From: Erysipelotrichaceae bacterium | Lineage (GTDB): Bacteria; Bacillota_I; Bacilli_A; Erysipelotrichales; Coprobacillaceae | Direction: 5' to 3' | Length of the DNA stretch: 51,100 nucleotides | NCBI GenBank assembly: GCA_018365815.1 | Contig: JAGZJH010000013.1 | Span: forward strand, 1-51,100 | In this document: one piece after another, positions 43,320-51,100 of the stretch | Position numbering within the stretch: the first letter of the stretch is position 1 | Layout of the letters: each line of letters opens with the position of its first letter | The notes under the pieces: generated by a model | Told to the model about the DNA's origin: nothing | Database searches by the model: none | The model's input: the letters and a program-made list of their open reading frames with translations, nothing else | Made by a program: the position numbers and the translations under genes

Positions 43320-44013
43320 TTTTTTAAAAAAACACGAAATTCCCTATCATGATTTAAAAATATATAAAGAAGCCTTTACACATGCTTCTTATGTCAATGA
43401 ACGTCATCAAAAAATAAATGATTATGAACGTTTAGAATTTATGGGAGATGCTGTATTACAGTTATATGTTTCAGATTTTTTGTTCAATCGTTTTAAAAAT
43501 GAATCAGAAGGGCAATTAACTACTCATCGTGCTAAATTAGTTCGAGAAGAATCTTTAGCTAGATTTGCTAGACAACTTGGTATTGGTGACGTGTTATATT
43601 TAGGAGTAGGTGAAGAAAAAAATGGTGGACGTGATCGTGATTCCGTATTAGCCAATGTGTTTGAATCATTTGTAGGGGCAGTTTATTTAGACGCTGGTCC
43701 GGAATATGCTCAAAAAATATTAGAAGAAACGATTTATAGACATGCAAGTGATTTAGACTACGAAGACATCATTGATTATAAAACAAAATTGCAAGAACTT
43801 ATCCAATCAGATACCCGTAAAACAGTCAATTATGAATTGTTGAATGTGACAGGTCCTTCAAATGCACCAGAATTTGAAATTGCAGTAATGATGGAAGAGA
43901 TGTGTTTAGGAGTTGGAAAAGGGACAAGTAAAAAAAGAGCAGAACAAAAAGCGGCTCAAAATGCTTTAGAGAAAATGGCTAAAACTGATTTTAAAGCAAA
44001 AAATGAAGTGTAA
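43306..44013 (+). CDS. rnc: Ribonuclease III
   Basis: 235 residues. Signature YERLEFMGDAVLQLYVSDFL with the catalytic Glu and Asp, then LANVFESFVGAVYLDAG with the second Asp/Glu pair. A dsRNA-binding domain follows from about residue 160 (DYKTKLQELIQSD, ending GKGTSKKRAEQKAAQNALEK). It processes rRNA and mRNA duplexes. Translation is probably coupled to plsX through the 14-base overlap. A terminator follows directly. Confidence 0.97.
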   Translation: MKLIDFLKKHEIPYHDLKIYKEAFTHASYVNERHQKINDYERLEFMGDAVLQLYVSDFLFNRFKNESEGQLTTHRAKLVREESLARFARQLGIGDVLYLGVGEEKNGGRDRDSVLANVFESFVGAVYLDAGPEYAQKILEETIYRHASDLDYEDIIDYKTKLQELIQSDTRKTVNYELLNVTGPSNAPEFEIAVMMEEMCLGVGKGTSKKRAEQKAAQNALEKMAKTDFKAKNEV

Positions 44014-44037
44014 AAATCGATATTAATCGATTTTTTT
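44012..44037 (+). terminator. Terminator of recG-plsX-rnc
   Basis: AAAAATCGAT-ATTA-ATCGATTTTT, ten pairs, overlapping the rnc stop and followed by T. Confidence 0.9.
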
Positions 44038-44051
44038 ATACCTTGATTAAC

Positions 44052-44121
44052 TTGATTCTTATTAGATAATCACTTATAATCAAACTATATGACTAAAAAT
44101 CATTGATAAAGTGATTTTTTT
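44052..44121 (+). promoter_or_regulatory. Promoter and leader hairpin of the fusion gene
   Basis: TTGATT (44052-44057), 17 bases, TATAAT (44075-44080) is a strong promoter. In the leader, AAAAATCA (44095-44102) pairs with TGATTTTT (44112-44119), followed by T to 44121, a terminator-like hairpin 16 bases before the start codon. Confidence 0.6.
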
Positions 44122-44136
44122 GCGGGGGACAGATTA

Positions 44137-46077
44137 ATGAAAGAACCAATATTAATTATTATGGCTGCCGGGCTAGGCAGTCGCTATGGTGGATTGAAAC
44201 AAGCAGATGCTTTTTTACCCAAAAATAAAACGATTATAGAATATTCTTTATATGATGCCTTTCAAGCTGGGTTTAGAAGATTTATCATTATCGTTAAACA
44301 AGAAAATGAAGAAATAGTTAAACAAACCATTCGTCATTCATTTGATGAAAGTTACGATATTCAATATGTCTATCAAACACAAATTGTTGATAGAAAAAAA
44401 CCACTCGGAACAGCACATGCATTATATTGTTGTAAAGATATTGTAGATGTTTCTTGTGGGGTGATTAATGGCGATGATTATTACGGGAAAAATGCTTATG
44501 TAGAATTATATCATGCTTTAAAAAAAGAAGTGAACGAATCAACATATGTCATGGTAGGTTATCCTTTAAAAAACACCCTTTCTAAATTTGGAAGTGTTTC
44601 AAGAGGATTGTGCCATGAACGTTATGGCTATTTACAAAGCATTGAAGAATGCACGAGTATCCATCTTTTAAATGATCAAATTGTCTATGATGATGCTCAA
44701 AATCAACCCCATACACTTGAAGAAAATCAAATTGTCTCAATGAATATGTGGGGAGTAAGTCAAGATATATTTAGACATATTAATTATTTATTAGATGATT
44801 TTTTAAAAAATGAATATTTAAAAAATCCAGAAAAAGCAGAATTTTACTTACCAAGTGTGATTGATTATCTAATCCACCAACAACATATTAACGTTAAAGT
44901 TTATACGACTAACGAAAAATGGTATGGCGTGACATATATTGAAGATCGCCAAGAAGTGATTGAAGGGATTAGTCAAAAATTAGATCAATATGATTTAGAT
45001 TTAAAAAAATGGCAACATGTTGTTGAACATATTGAAAAAATTGCTTATCAATTTAATATTGAAGATACCATTATTCAAATTCTTCCTAATCATTCAGGGA
45101 ATATAAATGATACATATATCATTAAAGGATTGAAAAATGATTACTTACTTCAACGTATTAATCATAGCATTTTTAGAAATGTTGATTTATTAATGAATAA
45201 TATGTCATCGGTTATTAAACATTTAAACTTAAAAAATATTAAAACGTTAAAAATTATTCCAACTTTACACAACAAATCTTACATTCAAATTGGAGAAGAT
45301 TATTATCGAATGTTATCGTTTATTGAAAATAGTTTTACTTATGATTTTATCGAAAAAGTTGATGATTTTTATCATACTGGGTATTGTTTTGGTGAATTTT
45401 ATAAAGCATTAAGCGACTTTGATGTGACAACTATTGGCGAAACAATTCCTGATTTTCACCATACCCCAAAACGTTTTGAACAATTCTTAGATTCTTTGAA
45501 TGTAGATTACAATCATCGTCGTCAAGAGGTAAGTGATGAGATAGAATATCTATTATCAAGACAACCAATTGCTTCATTATTGTATGATTTATATCAAGAT
45601 CATAAAATTCCAATGCGTGTATGCCATAATGATACTAAATTATCAAATATTTTAATGGATCAAAATACACATTTACCAATTTGTGTCATTGATTTTGATA
45701 CTATTATGCCTGGATTTGCAGCTTTTGATTTTGGTGATGCAATGCGTTCAGGGGCTAATCATACTTATGAAGATAATCCTAATTTAGAAGAAGTTTATCT
45801 TGATTTAGATTTATTTAAAGCTTTTAGTAAAGGTTTTTTAAAAGCCTGTGGTGATATTTTAAATCAAAGTGAAAAAGATTCATTAGTCTTAGGCGTTAAA
45901 GTGATTGTTTATGAACAAAGTTTACGTTTTTTAAGTGATTATTTAAATGGAGATGTATATTATAAAATCAACTATCCAACACATAATTTAGTCAGAGCAA
46001 AAAATCAAATAAAACTATTACAAGACATAGAAGCAAAAGAAGAAGAATTGGTAAAAATTATTCAAAATATAAAGTAA
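44137..46077 (+). CDS. Fusion: sugar-1-phosphate nucleotidylyltransferase + NahK-like anomeric kinase
   Basis: 646 residues, two enzymes in one chain. Residues 1-about 290 are a GT-A type nucleotidyltransferase: ILIIMAAGLGSRYGGLKQAD with the nucleotide loop, KPLGTAHALYCCKD and GVINGDDYYGKNA with the metal Asp pair. Residues about 300-640 are an APH/choline-kinase-like domain related to N-acetylhexosamine 1-kinase: FNIEDTIIQILPNHSGNIND at the start, the catalytic CHNDTKLSNILMD (His497, Asp499) and DFDTIMPGFAAFDFGDAMRS (DFD 519-521). Together they could phosphorylate a sugar at C1 and turn it into an NDP-sugar, as separate enzymes do in bifidobacterial lacto-N-biose use. That pathway role is inferred. 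Strong promoter upstream. Confidence 0.85.
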   Translation: MKEPILIIMAAGLGSRYGGLKQADAFLPKNKTIIEYSLYDAFQAGFRRFIIIVKQENEEIVKQTIRHSFDESYDIQYVYQTQIVDRKKPLGTAHALYCCKDIVDVSCGVINGDDYYGKNAYVELYHALKKEVNESTYVMVGYPLKNTLSKFGSVSRGLCHERYGYLQSIEECTSIHLLNDQIVYDDAQNQPHTLEENQIVSMNMWGVSQDIFRHINYLLDDFLKNEYLKNPEKAEFYLPSVIDYLIHQQHINVKVYTTNEKWYGVTYIEDRQEVIEGISQKLDQYDLDLKKWQHVVEHIEKIAYQFNIEDTIIQILPNHSGNINDTYIIKGLKNDYLLQRINHSIFRNVDLLMNNMSSVIKHLNLKNIKTLKIIPTLHNKSYIQIGEDYYRMLSFIENSFTYDFIEKVDDFYHTGYCFGEFYKALSDFDVTTIGETIPDFHHTPKRFEQFLDSLNVDYNHRRQEVSDEIEYLLSRQPIASLLYDLYQDHKIPMRVCHNDTKLSNILMDQNTHLPICVIDFDTIMPGFAAFDFGDAMRSGANHTYEDNPNLEEVYLDLDLFKAFSKGFLKACGDILNQSEKDSLVLGVKVIVYEQSLRFLSDYLNGDVYYKINYPTHNLVRAKNQIKLLQDIEAKEEELVKIIQNIK

Positions 46078-46157
46078 CAGTTAAAAAAAGGTAGTATATT
46101 ATAATGTGCTATCTTTTTTATTGGATAAAATTATGGTAAAATACGGGGGTGATAAAC

Positions 46158-46715
46158 TTGATTTTGAGTTTTTATTTAACGCATTTATTTAAAAAAGAAG
46201 AAAAAAAACTATTTGGCGTTAATCAATATTTTTTGAATAAATATGAATTAGAAATTGTATTATCAATTGTTTTTTATAGTTCATTGATTTATAATCTGAA
46301 TATTATTCAAGCAATGATGGATTGTTTTTTTATCAGTGGATTATTAATACTTTCAAAAATGGATTTTTTCAATCAAGTCGTATCTGCAAAAATAATTAAC
46401 GGATTAAAACTACTGGTTTTCGTATATATACTTTTGCAATCCGATCGTTGGTATCGTATGATATTGGCACTTAGTTTGTTTTTGATATTTAAAAGTTATT
46501 CAATTTTATACAAATTAATACGAAAAGAAACTGCTTTTGGTGAAGCGGATTTTGATTTGTTTTTAATGATTGGTGGATTGTTGAAGGTGGAAAAATGGTT
46601 AATCTGCTTGTTACTTGCGTGCATATTGGCGATTTTATTTAATTTAAGAAAGAAACGTCTAGCATTTATTCCATATTTAAGTTTTGCTTTAATTTATACT
46701 TTATATTTTACATAG
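46158..46715 (+). CDS. Small membrane protein, probable degenerate type IV prepilin peptidase (ComC-like)
   Basis: 185 residues from TTG 46158, with GGGGG 8 bases upstream (an in-frame GTG at 46149 overlaps it). Five or six membrane helices. ILSKMDFFNQVVS places an Asp where A24 prepilin peptidases have theirs, and AFGEADFDLFLMIGGLL matches the second FGxGD-type motif, with the second Asp kept. The N-terminal zinc/methylase domain of full enzymes is missing. It is followed 15 bases later by a DprA-like gene, which supports a competence role. Family assignment is moderate. Confidence 0.6.
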   Translation: MILSFYLTHLFKKEEKKLFGVNQYFLNKYELEIVLSIVFYSSLIYNLNIIQAMMDCFFISGLLILSKMDFFNQVVSAKIINGLKLLVFVYILLQSDRWYRMILALSLFLIFKSYSILYKLIRKETAFGEADFDLFLMIGGLLKVEKWLICLLLACILAILFNLRKKRLAFIPYLSFALIYTLYFT

Positions 46716-46730
46716 AATGGACTGAATAGA

Positions 46731-47762
46731 ATGAGAGAAATTAACTATAATACACAACCAAGATTAAATTTGAGCTTGGATAGTATTGCTTTGTTGTTAT
46801 ATTGTGGGGAGCTAGTCGATATTGATGAACCTTCAATGAGTCAAAAGGAATGGTTAGAGTTAGAAAAAAAACTTAAACATTCACAAATTAAACGACCTGC
46901 TGGATTGCTCTCACTAGCATTTGAAGCAATTATGATTAATCTTGATATTGAAGAGGAACTCGCAATGCGTATTACTTTATTTAATAAAAGACTTTCAAAA
47001 TTACTTGAACAATTATTGAATTTAGAAATGCTAGGGGTTTTAGTAACTACTAAATACGAACAAAATTATCCAATAAATTTAAAATTAAAATTAAAAAAAC
47101 ACACTCCATTAATTTTATACTATACCGGAAATATTCAATTGTTATATGATGATATGGTGTGTGTGGCAGGACCAATTAAATCCACACGTCGAATTGATCA
47201 AAACACACGTCAATTAGTGATGAAACTTTGTAAAGAAGGTCTTACGCTGATTAGTTGTGGCAATCGAGGGGTCGAAAAATTTTCAATAAAACAACAATTA
47301 AAATATGGTGGAAAAGTAGTAGATTTTATTTGTGGGAATATTATTCAAGAAATGAAGGAATATGCTAAACCGCTAAAAAATGGTCAAATGCTTATGATGA
47401 GTGCGCATCACCCTTTGGCTTCATTTGATTTAGTTCATGCAATTGATCGTAATCAATATGTTTTTATTTTATCAAAGGCTTCTATTATTATGCATTCACA
47501 AATCAATTCCGGTGCAGTTTGGTTAGTTGCAATGCAAAATTTCAGTCAAAAATGGACTAAATTAGTTGCAATCATGGACGATGAATTTTATGGCAATGCA
47601 CGTTTAGTTGAACATGGGGCCATTGGATTAACTATGGATATGCTTGAATTAGATATTCCTTTATTCGACTTAATAGAACAGGATAAAGAGCATATTATAG
47701 AAAAAGAAACTTATGATCAACTTTCAATTTATCAATTTTTAGGAGAAGAAAATGGAAAATAA
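46731..47762 (+). CDS. dprA: Divergent DprA/Smf-like DNA-processing protein
   Basis: 343 residues. A helical N-terminal part of about 120 residues leads to the DprA Rossmann-like domain: HTPLILYYTGNIQLL (usual PxxLYxxG), VCVAGPIKSTRRIDQNTRQL (usual VGxRxxSxYG) and LTLISCGNRGVEKFSIKQQL with YGGKVVDFICGNI. The normally invariant SGxAxGID reads SCGNRGVEK, so the DNA/RecA-binding loop is altered. Position beside a prepilin-peptidase-like gene supports competence. The ribosome binding site is weak (GAATAGA). It overlaps the rhomboid gene by 11 bases. Confidence 0.75.
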   Translation: MREINYNTQPRLNLSLDSIALLLYCGELVDIDEPSMSQKEWLELEKKLKHSQIKRPAGLLSLAFEAIMINLDIEEELAMRITLFNKRLSKLLEQLLNLEMLGVLVTTKYEQNYPINLKLKLKKHTPLILYYTGNIQLLYDDMVCVAGPIKSTRRIDQNTRQLVMKLCKEGLTLISCGNRGVEKFSIKQQLKYGGKVVDFICGNIIQEMKEYAKPLKNGQMLMMSAHHPLASFDLVHAIDRNQYVFILSKASIIMHSQINSGAVWLVAMQNFSQKWTKLVAIMDDEFYGNARLVEHGAIGLTMDMLELDIPLFDLIEQDKEHIIEKETYDQLSIYQFLGEENGK

Positions 47763-48375
47763 ATATAAAAAATGCAAAATTACATATAGTTTAATTTTAA
47801 TCTGTTTAATTGTTTACTTATATTCTTTTATCAAATATGGTGAAACAATGAGTGCGTGGGAAGCCTATGAACTAGGAGCTTTTAATCCTTTATTTGTAGA
47901 ATGGAGCCGTGAATACTGGCGTTTTATTACATCAAATTTTATTCATTTTGGAATTATTCACCTTGCTTGTAATTGTTATAGTTTACAAGGAATAGGTTGT
48001 TTTTTAGAGCAAACATTTAAATCTAAACATTATTTAATTATTATTATGAGTTCTGCTATTTGTACTAATTTATTAGGTTATATTGCTTTTTTAATTAATG
48101 GATATGGTGCTAATACAATGTCTGGTGGAATTAGTGGCGTAATTTTTGGATTATTAGGAGCAATTGTAGTCATCGCTTATCAATATAAAGGTATTTATGA
48201 AAGAATCTATCGTTCACTATTACCTAATATTATTTTAATGTTTTTAATTTCTTTTTTAGCCTCAGGTATTTCACTTAGCGGTCATATCGGTGGTTTTATT
48301 GGGGGAATGCTTGCTACTGCGTTAGTTGTTAACCATATTGAAAAAAATAAAAAAGAAACCTTATATCATCACTAA
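47752..48375 (+). CDS. Rhomboid intramembrane serine protease
   Basis: 207 residues, six to seven helices. Nucleophile Ser128 in GGISGVIFG and general base His178 in GHIGGFIGGML, the expected pair, plus an N-terminal EYWRFITSNFIHFGIIHLAC with the usual histidine-bearing helix. It cuts transmembrane proteins within the membrane. Last gene of the prepilin peptidase-dprA-rhomboid run; ribosome binding site TAGGAGAAG inside dprA. Confidence 0.93.
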   Translation: MENKYKKCKITYSLILICLIVYLYSFIKYGETMSAWEAYELGAFNPLFVEWSREYWRFITSNFIHFGIIHLACNCYSLQGIGCFLEQTFKSKHYLIIIMSSAICTNLLGYIAFLINGYGANTMSGGISGVIFGLLGAIVVIAYQYKGIYERIYRSLLPNIILMFLISFLASGISLSGHIGGFIGGMLATALVVNHIEKNKKETLYHH

Positions 48376-48440
48376 GGTTAGGTTTATAATAACATATAAA
48401 AATAATTGTGTTAAACTTTATTTAAATATAAATGAATAGT

Positions 48441-48477
48441 AAAAAAACGATGATTATTGTAATCGTCGTTTTTTTAT
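48441..48477 (+). terminator. Bidirectional terminator between rhomboid and zinc-ribbon genes
   Basis: AAACGATGATTA-TTG-TAATCGTCGTTT, 12 pairs with one T-G, A before and T after. It overlaps the end of the minus-strand gene. Confidence 0.9.
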
Positions 48478-49037
48478 TCATCATCGTCGTCAATATCTTC
48501 TTTGATTGATAGAATTTTTTCTTGGTATGAAACTAATAAATCTTTAAAAATATCATATTGAATAATTCCTTCTTGAATTAACTCTAATGTTTCATTTTTA
48601 TAAGCAATATTTTTTTCAAACTGAGGTAAATGTGCTTTATACCAATTTTTTAAATTTTCTGTTAAATAGTTAAGTACAGATTCTTTCATACTTTCAGTAT
48701 CCACTTCATCATCCAGTGCGTCATAAATGACTTCAATTCCATCAATTCGTTCAATGATATAATAATATTGCCCTAAAATATCATCAATACTTTCAACTGC
48801 TCCCATTTGAGCGAAAAAAGTTTCCATTTTAGAATCAAATTCATTAACAATTGCTGTTGAATTGCGATAGCATTTTTTACACACATGTTTATTAAAAAGG
48901 ATACGTTTACCACAATAAACACATCTTCCACGCCAAAAAAATAAATAAATTAATGACCATGGAAATAAAAATAAAATCATTAGCGCAAAGCATACTTTTT
49001 GAGGAAAACTCGCTTTACTTGCTTTTCTAACTGCCAT
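48474..49037 (-). CDS. Zinc-ribbon membrane protein, unknown function
   Basis: 187 residues. One hydrophobic segment (about 15-34, ending FPWSLIYLFFW), then a four-Cys ribbon GRCVYCGKRILFNKHVCKKC (CxxC...CxxC) and a long acidic helical tail ending in DIDDDDE. It is probably membrane-bound with the ribbon and tail in the cytoplasm. The start follows AAAGGAGTGGTTAA. I do not recognise a named family. Convergent with the rhomboid gene. Confidence 0.85.
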   Translation of the reverse strand: MAVRKASKASFPQKVCFALMILFLFPWSLIYLFFWRGRCVYCGKRILFNKHVCKKCYRNSTAIVNEFDSKMETFFAQMGAVESIDDILGQYYYIIERIDGIEVIYDALDDEVDTESMKESVLNYLTENLKNWYKAHLPQFEKNIAYKNETLELIQEGIIQYDIFKDLLVSYQEKILSIKEDIDDDDE

Positions 49038-49397
49038 TTAACCACTCCTTTATTAATATTTATAACACAAAATGTAAGGAGTTTCAATAAAATAGATTTT
49101 GAAGTTTACAAGAATAAATATATATAAAACAAATAACATTGATTTTTTCATTACTATTTGTTTAGTTGAGCTTAATTATTTAGGAAATATGTTTACAATA
49201 TATCGTTATTTTAGAGTAATGTTTTAATCAATATCTACAAATAGATTATTTTTAATTTTAACCGTCAAACTCCCGGAACTCATAACGATAAAGGGTTATT
49301 TGGAATTAACAAATAAGTAACAAACATTGAGAATGCCCGGTAAACACAGTATCATTAATTTCGTAAATGGAAAAAGATTAAGAAATAAAAACTGTTA
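49038..49397 (+). other. Noncoding between the zinc-ribbon and HAD genes
   Basis: About 360 bases. The part 49261-49345 is clearly less AT-rich (CCCGGAACTC and GAATGCCCGG flank it) and can form short 4-base hairpins, but no known RNA family was recognised. Confidence 0.4.
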
Positions 49398-49406
49398 TGA
49401 TATAAT
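49398..49406 (+). promoter_or_regulatory. Extended -10 promoter of the HAD-GNAT operon
   Basis: TGA-TATAAT, an extended -10, ends 20 bases before the HAD start codon. Confidence 0.6.
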
Positions 49407-49426
49407 AAAAGCAGGAGTGTGAGATT

Positions 49427-50284
49427 ATGATAAAATTAATAGCTAGCGATATGGACGGAACTTTATTAGATGGTAATGGAGGAATTAGTGCTTATAATGT
49501 AAAAATGATTAAAGAAGCAAAAGAAAAAGGTATCTATTTTGTCATTGCTTCAGGAAGAGCATATAGCGATATAGCTCCGGTCATCGAATCCTATCACATC
49601 AAATGTGCTTGTGTGACAGGAAATGGAGCAGAGTATATTGATGAAGAAGGAAAATTAATTAGCAGTGCTTATTTAAACTATCAAGATGCTTTAGAAGTCA
49701 TAGAAATATTAAAACAAGAACAAATTTGTTTTATGATTTATACTACATTAGGAACATATTCAGTAGAACCGGTTGAAAATGTTCAAAACGCTTTTATCGA
49801 AAGATCAGTTAAAACCGGTAAAGCCACTTATGAAGAAGCATATGAACGAATTTCAAAAAAACATTCATGCTTCAAAATGACAGAAATAAACGACTACAAG
49901 ACATTTTTAAAAGACGTATCAATCATTAAAATAGAAGCTTTTGATTATAATGTCAGCAAAATCAGTCGTGCTAAATTTAAATTTGAAAAAATGGGAACTA
50001 TCTCATACCTTTCATCATTTCCAGATAATGTTGAAATTACAAATTTACAAGCCACTAAAGGAAAAATCTTAATGCAAGCCATTAAAAGTATGAATATTTT
50101 ACCAGAAGAAGTCATGGTTATTGGAGATAGTTATAACGACATTTCGATGTTTGAATTATTTGAAAATTCAGTCATCATGGAAAACGCTCCTGATGAAGTC
50201 AAAACTTTTGGAAAATATATCAGTAAAAGTAATTTAGAAGATGGTGTAGGATACGCTATTAAAGAATGGGGGATAAAATGTTAA
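49427..50284 (+). CDS. Cof-type HAD phosphatase
   Basis: 285 residues, complete. Motif I LIASDMDGTLLDGNGG, motif II FVIASGRAYSD, the lysine in NLQATKGKILMQAIK and motif IV VMVIGDSYNDISMFELFE. The C2 cap domain in the middle sets substrate choice, typically sugar phosphates or flavin precursors. It is intact, unlike the HAD gene at 7574. The next gene starts within its last codons (ATG at 50278). Confidence 0.95.
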   Translation: MIKLIASDMDGTLLDGNGGISAYNVKMIKEAKEKGIYFVIASGRAYSDIAPVIESYHIKCACVTGNGAEYIDEEGKLISSAYLNYQDALEVIEILKQEQICFMIYTTLGTYSVEPVENVQNAFIERSVKTGKATYEEAYERISKKHSCFKMTEINDYKTFLKDVSIIKIEAFDYNVSKISRAKFKFEKMGTISYLSSFPDNVEITNLQATKGKILMQAIKSMNILPEEVMVIGDSYNDISMFELFENSVIMENAPDEVKTFGKYISKSNLEDGVGYAIKEWGIKC

Positions 50285-50793
50285 CTAAAGAATTAGAATT
50301 ATTAGCAAAACTTTTCGATGAAGGTGAAAGACGCAGTAATCAAGAAATCATAGAACACTATCAAAAGGGATTGTGCAAAATACTAACAACAACCAACAAA
50401 GAAAATAAAGACGAAATTGAAAGTATCATTGTTTATCGAGATTTAAATGAATTTATCTATATTGAATACTTTGGATTAAATCCAAAGTATCAAGGAAAAG
50501 GCAAAGGAACAAAAATTTTAAACAACTTTATCAAAAATGTCGATAAGTTAGTAGTTTTAGAAGTAGAAAAAGTTGATAATGAAATTAAACAACGTCGGGT
50601 AGAGTTTTACCAAAGATTAGGATTTTATTACCATGATGATGAATACTATATGCCTTCTTATGAAACAGAAAATGAAAATATACCATTAAAATTAATGAGC
50701 TATCCCACAGAAATGACAACTCAACAAATTTCAAAATATAGACAGTTGATTTGGAAAGAAGTGTATCAGCGAGATTATAAAACAATATTATGA
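50278..50793 (+). CDS. GNAT family N-acetyltransferase
   Basis: 171 residues from ATG 50278 (GGGGG 6 bases upstream); an in-frame ATG at 50266 overlaps that site. FIYIEYFGLNPKYQGKGKGT carries the acetyl-CoA loop (QGKGKGT) and QRRVEFYQRLGFYYHDDEYY the C-terminal strand. It overlaps the HAD gene by 7 bases, implying translational coupling. The acceptor is unknown. Confidence 0.9.
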   Translation: MLTKELELLAKLFDEGERRSNQEIIEHYQKGLCKILTTTNKENKDEIESIIVYRDLNEFIYIEYFGLNPKYQGKGKGTKILNNFIKNVDKLVVLEVEKVDNEIKQRRVEFYQRLGFYYHDDEYYMPSYETENENIPLKLMSYPTEMTTQQISKYRQLIWKEVYQRDYKTIL

Positions 50794-51100
50794 GATAGGA
50801 TAAAAAACATTTCTAAGGCGATTATAAATGCAATAGGATATGAAATATTTACTATTTTAACAGTTAATTGTTTGATAAAAAATTTTGCAAATTATAAATT
50901 TTTATTTTAAATAAAAGTGTGAGGTGTAATAGATAAACGTTTGAATATATCTTTAATTAGTTAATAAAATCATTAGATAAGTGGAGTAGAGATTTCAATT
51001 AAAAAATAAAAAAATTAAAAAAGGCGAAGCATAAATCATAAGCAATGTAAAAGTAAAAGCAAGGAAAAAAACAATAATCCAAAAAACAAGATGTAGAAAT
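50794..51100 (+). other. Noncoding right edge
   Basis: AT-rich with no terminator, promoter or gene that I can support. Confidence 0.4.

Noticed and set aside
49266..49345. Structured RNA or riboswitch before the HAD gene
   Set aside because: The only stems found are 4 bases long, and the segment lies upstream of the predicted promoter.
1..51100. CRISPR array, tRNA or rRNA genes
   Set aside because: No regularly spaced repeats of CRISPR type and no tRNA- or rRNA-like sequence were seen on either strand.

Overview
The window reads as a chromosomal segment of a very AT-rich, low-GC Gram-positive bacterium (Bacillota). Gene content and protein style (recG-plsX-rnc, a Bce-type peptide-sensing module, CstA, ppk, a UcpA-like reductase, Tn916/Tn1549-like regulatory debris) suggest a gut Erysipelotrichia-like lineage. 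That placement is an inference from protein appearance; no rRNA or other phylogenetic marker is present. No tRNA, rRNA or CRISPR array was seen.

Layout. 0-3.3 kb: wreckage of a mobile element (a 5' gene end, an internal piece of a tyrosine integrase, a SF1 helicase lacking its Walker A half, and its detached DUF2726-like nuclease domain with an in-frame stop), around one intact gene for a membrane-anchored coiled-coil protein. 3.7-8.4 kb: an RpiR regulator and an acetyltransferase, then a run of decayed genes (HxlR regulator, AlkD-type glycosylase, a metallo-beta-lactamase-fold protein without a normal start codon, a HAD phosphatase with a one-base frameshift). 8.6-14.3 kb: cold-shock protein with a long leader, MATE exporter, DUF308 membrane protein + UcpA-like SDR, DUF1848 protein, glycerophosphodiesterase. 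14.5-17.7 kb: a ppk-pfk pair. 18.0-19.7 kb: an HTH/DUF6773 pair, then a second mobile-element relic (sigma-like and helix-turn-helix genes, each broken by one lesion). 19.8-25.5 kb: Sir2-like protein, acetyltransferase, MFS transporter with an operator-like repeat in its promoter, a LysR gene with three frameshifts, an intact solitary integrase, a DedA-like protein.

25.8-37.5 kb: 6-phospho-beta-glucosidase-like GH1, an ABC-2 exporter under a perfect palindrome, a CLC channel/antiporter with CLC-F-like motifs, CstA, then a full BceRS-BceAB module. The module has a perfect match to the known BceR operator pattern sitting on the bceS stop codon, but its ATPase has a destroyed Walker A motif. 37.6-40.2 kb: MarR regulator, a group II intron domain V/VI relic, a GGDEF protein that has lost its 5' end next to that relic, and a tocopherol-cyclase-like protein. 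40.2-44.0 kb: recG, plsX, rnc. 44.1-48.4 kb: an unusual fusion of a sugar-1-phosphate nucleotidylyltransferase with a NahK-like anomeric kinase, then a small prepilin-peptidase-like protein, a divergent DprA and a rhomboid protease. 48.5-50.8 kb: zinc-ribbon membrane protein, Cof-type HAD phosphatase, GNAT enzyme.

Housekeeping genes are intact while accessory genes carry many point lesions, so most breaks look like real decay rather than poor sequence, although several lie in A-runs and deserve read-level checking. The items most worth following are the nucleotidylyltransferase-kinase fusion, the Bce module with a dead ATPase motif, the ppk-pfk pair, the intron relic beside the truncated GGDEF gene, and the divergent DprA cluster.
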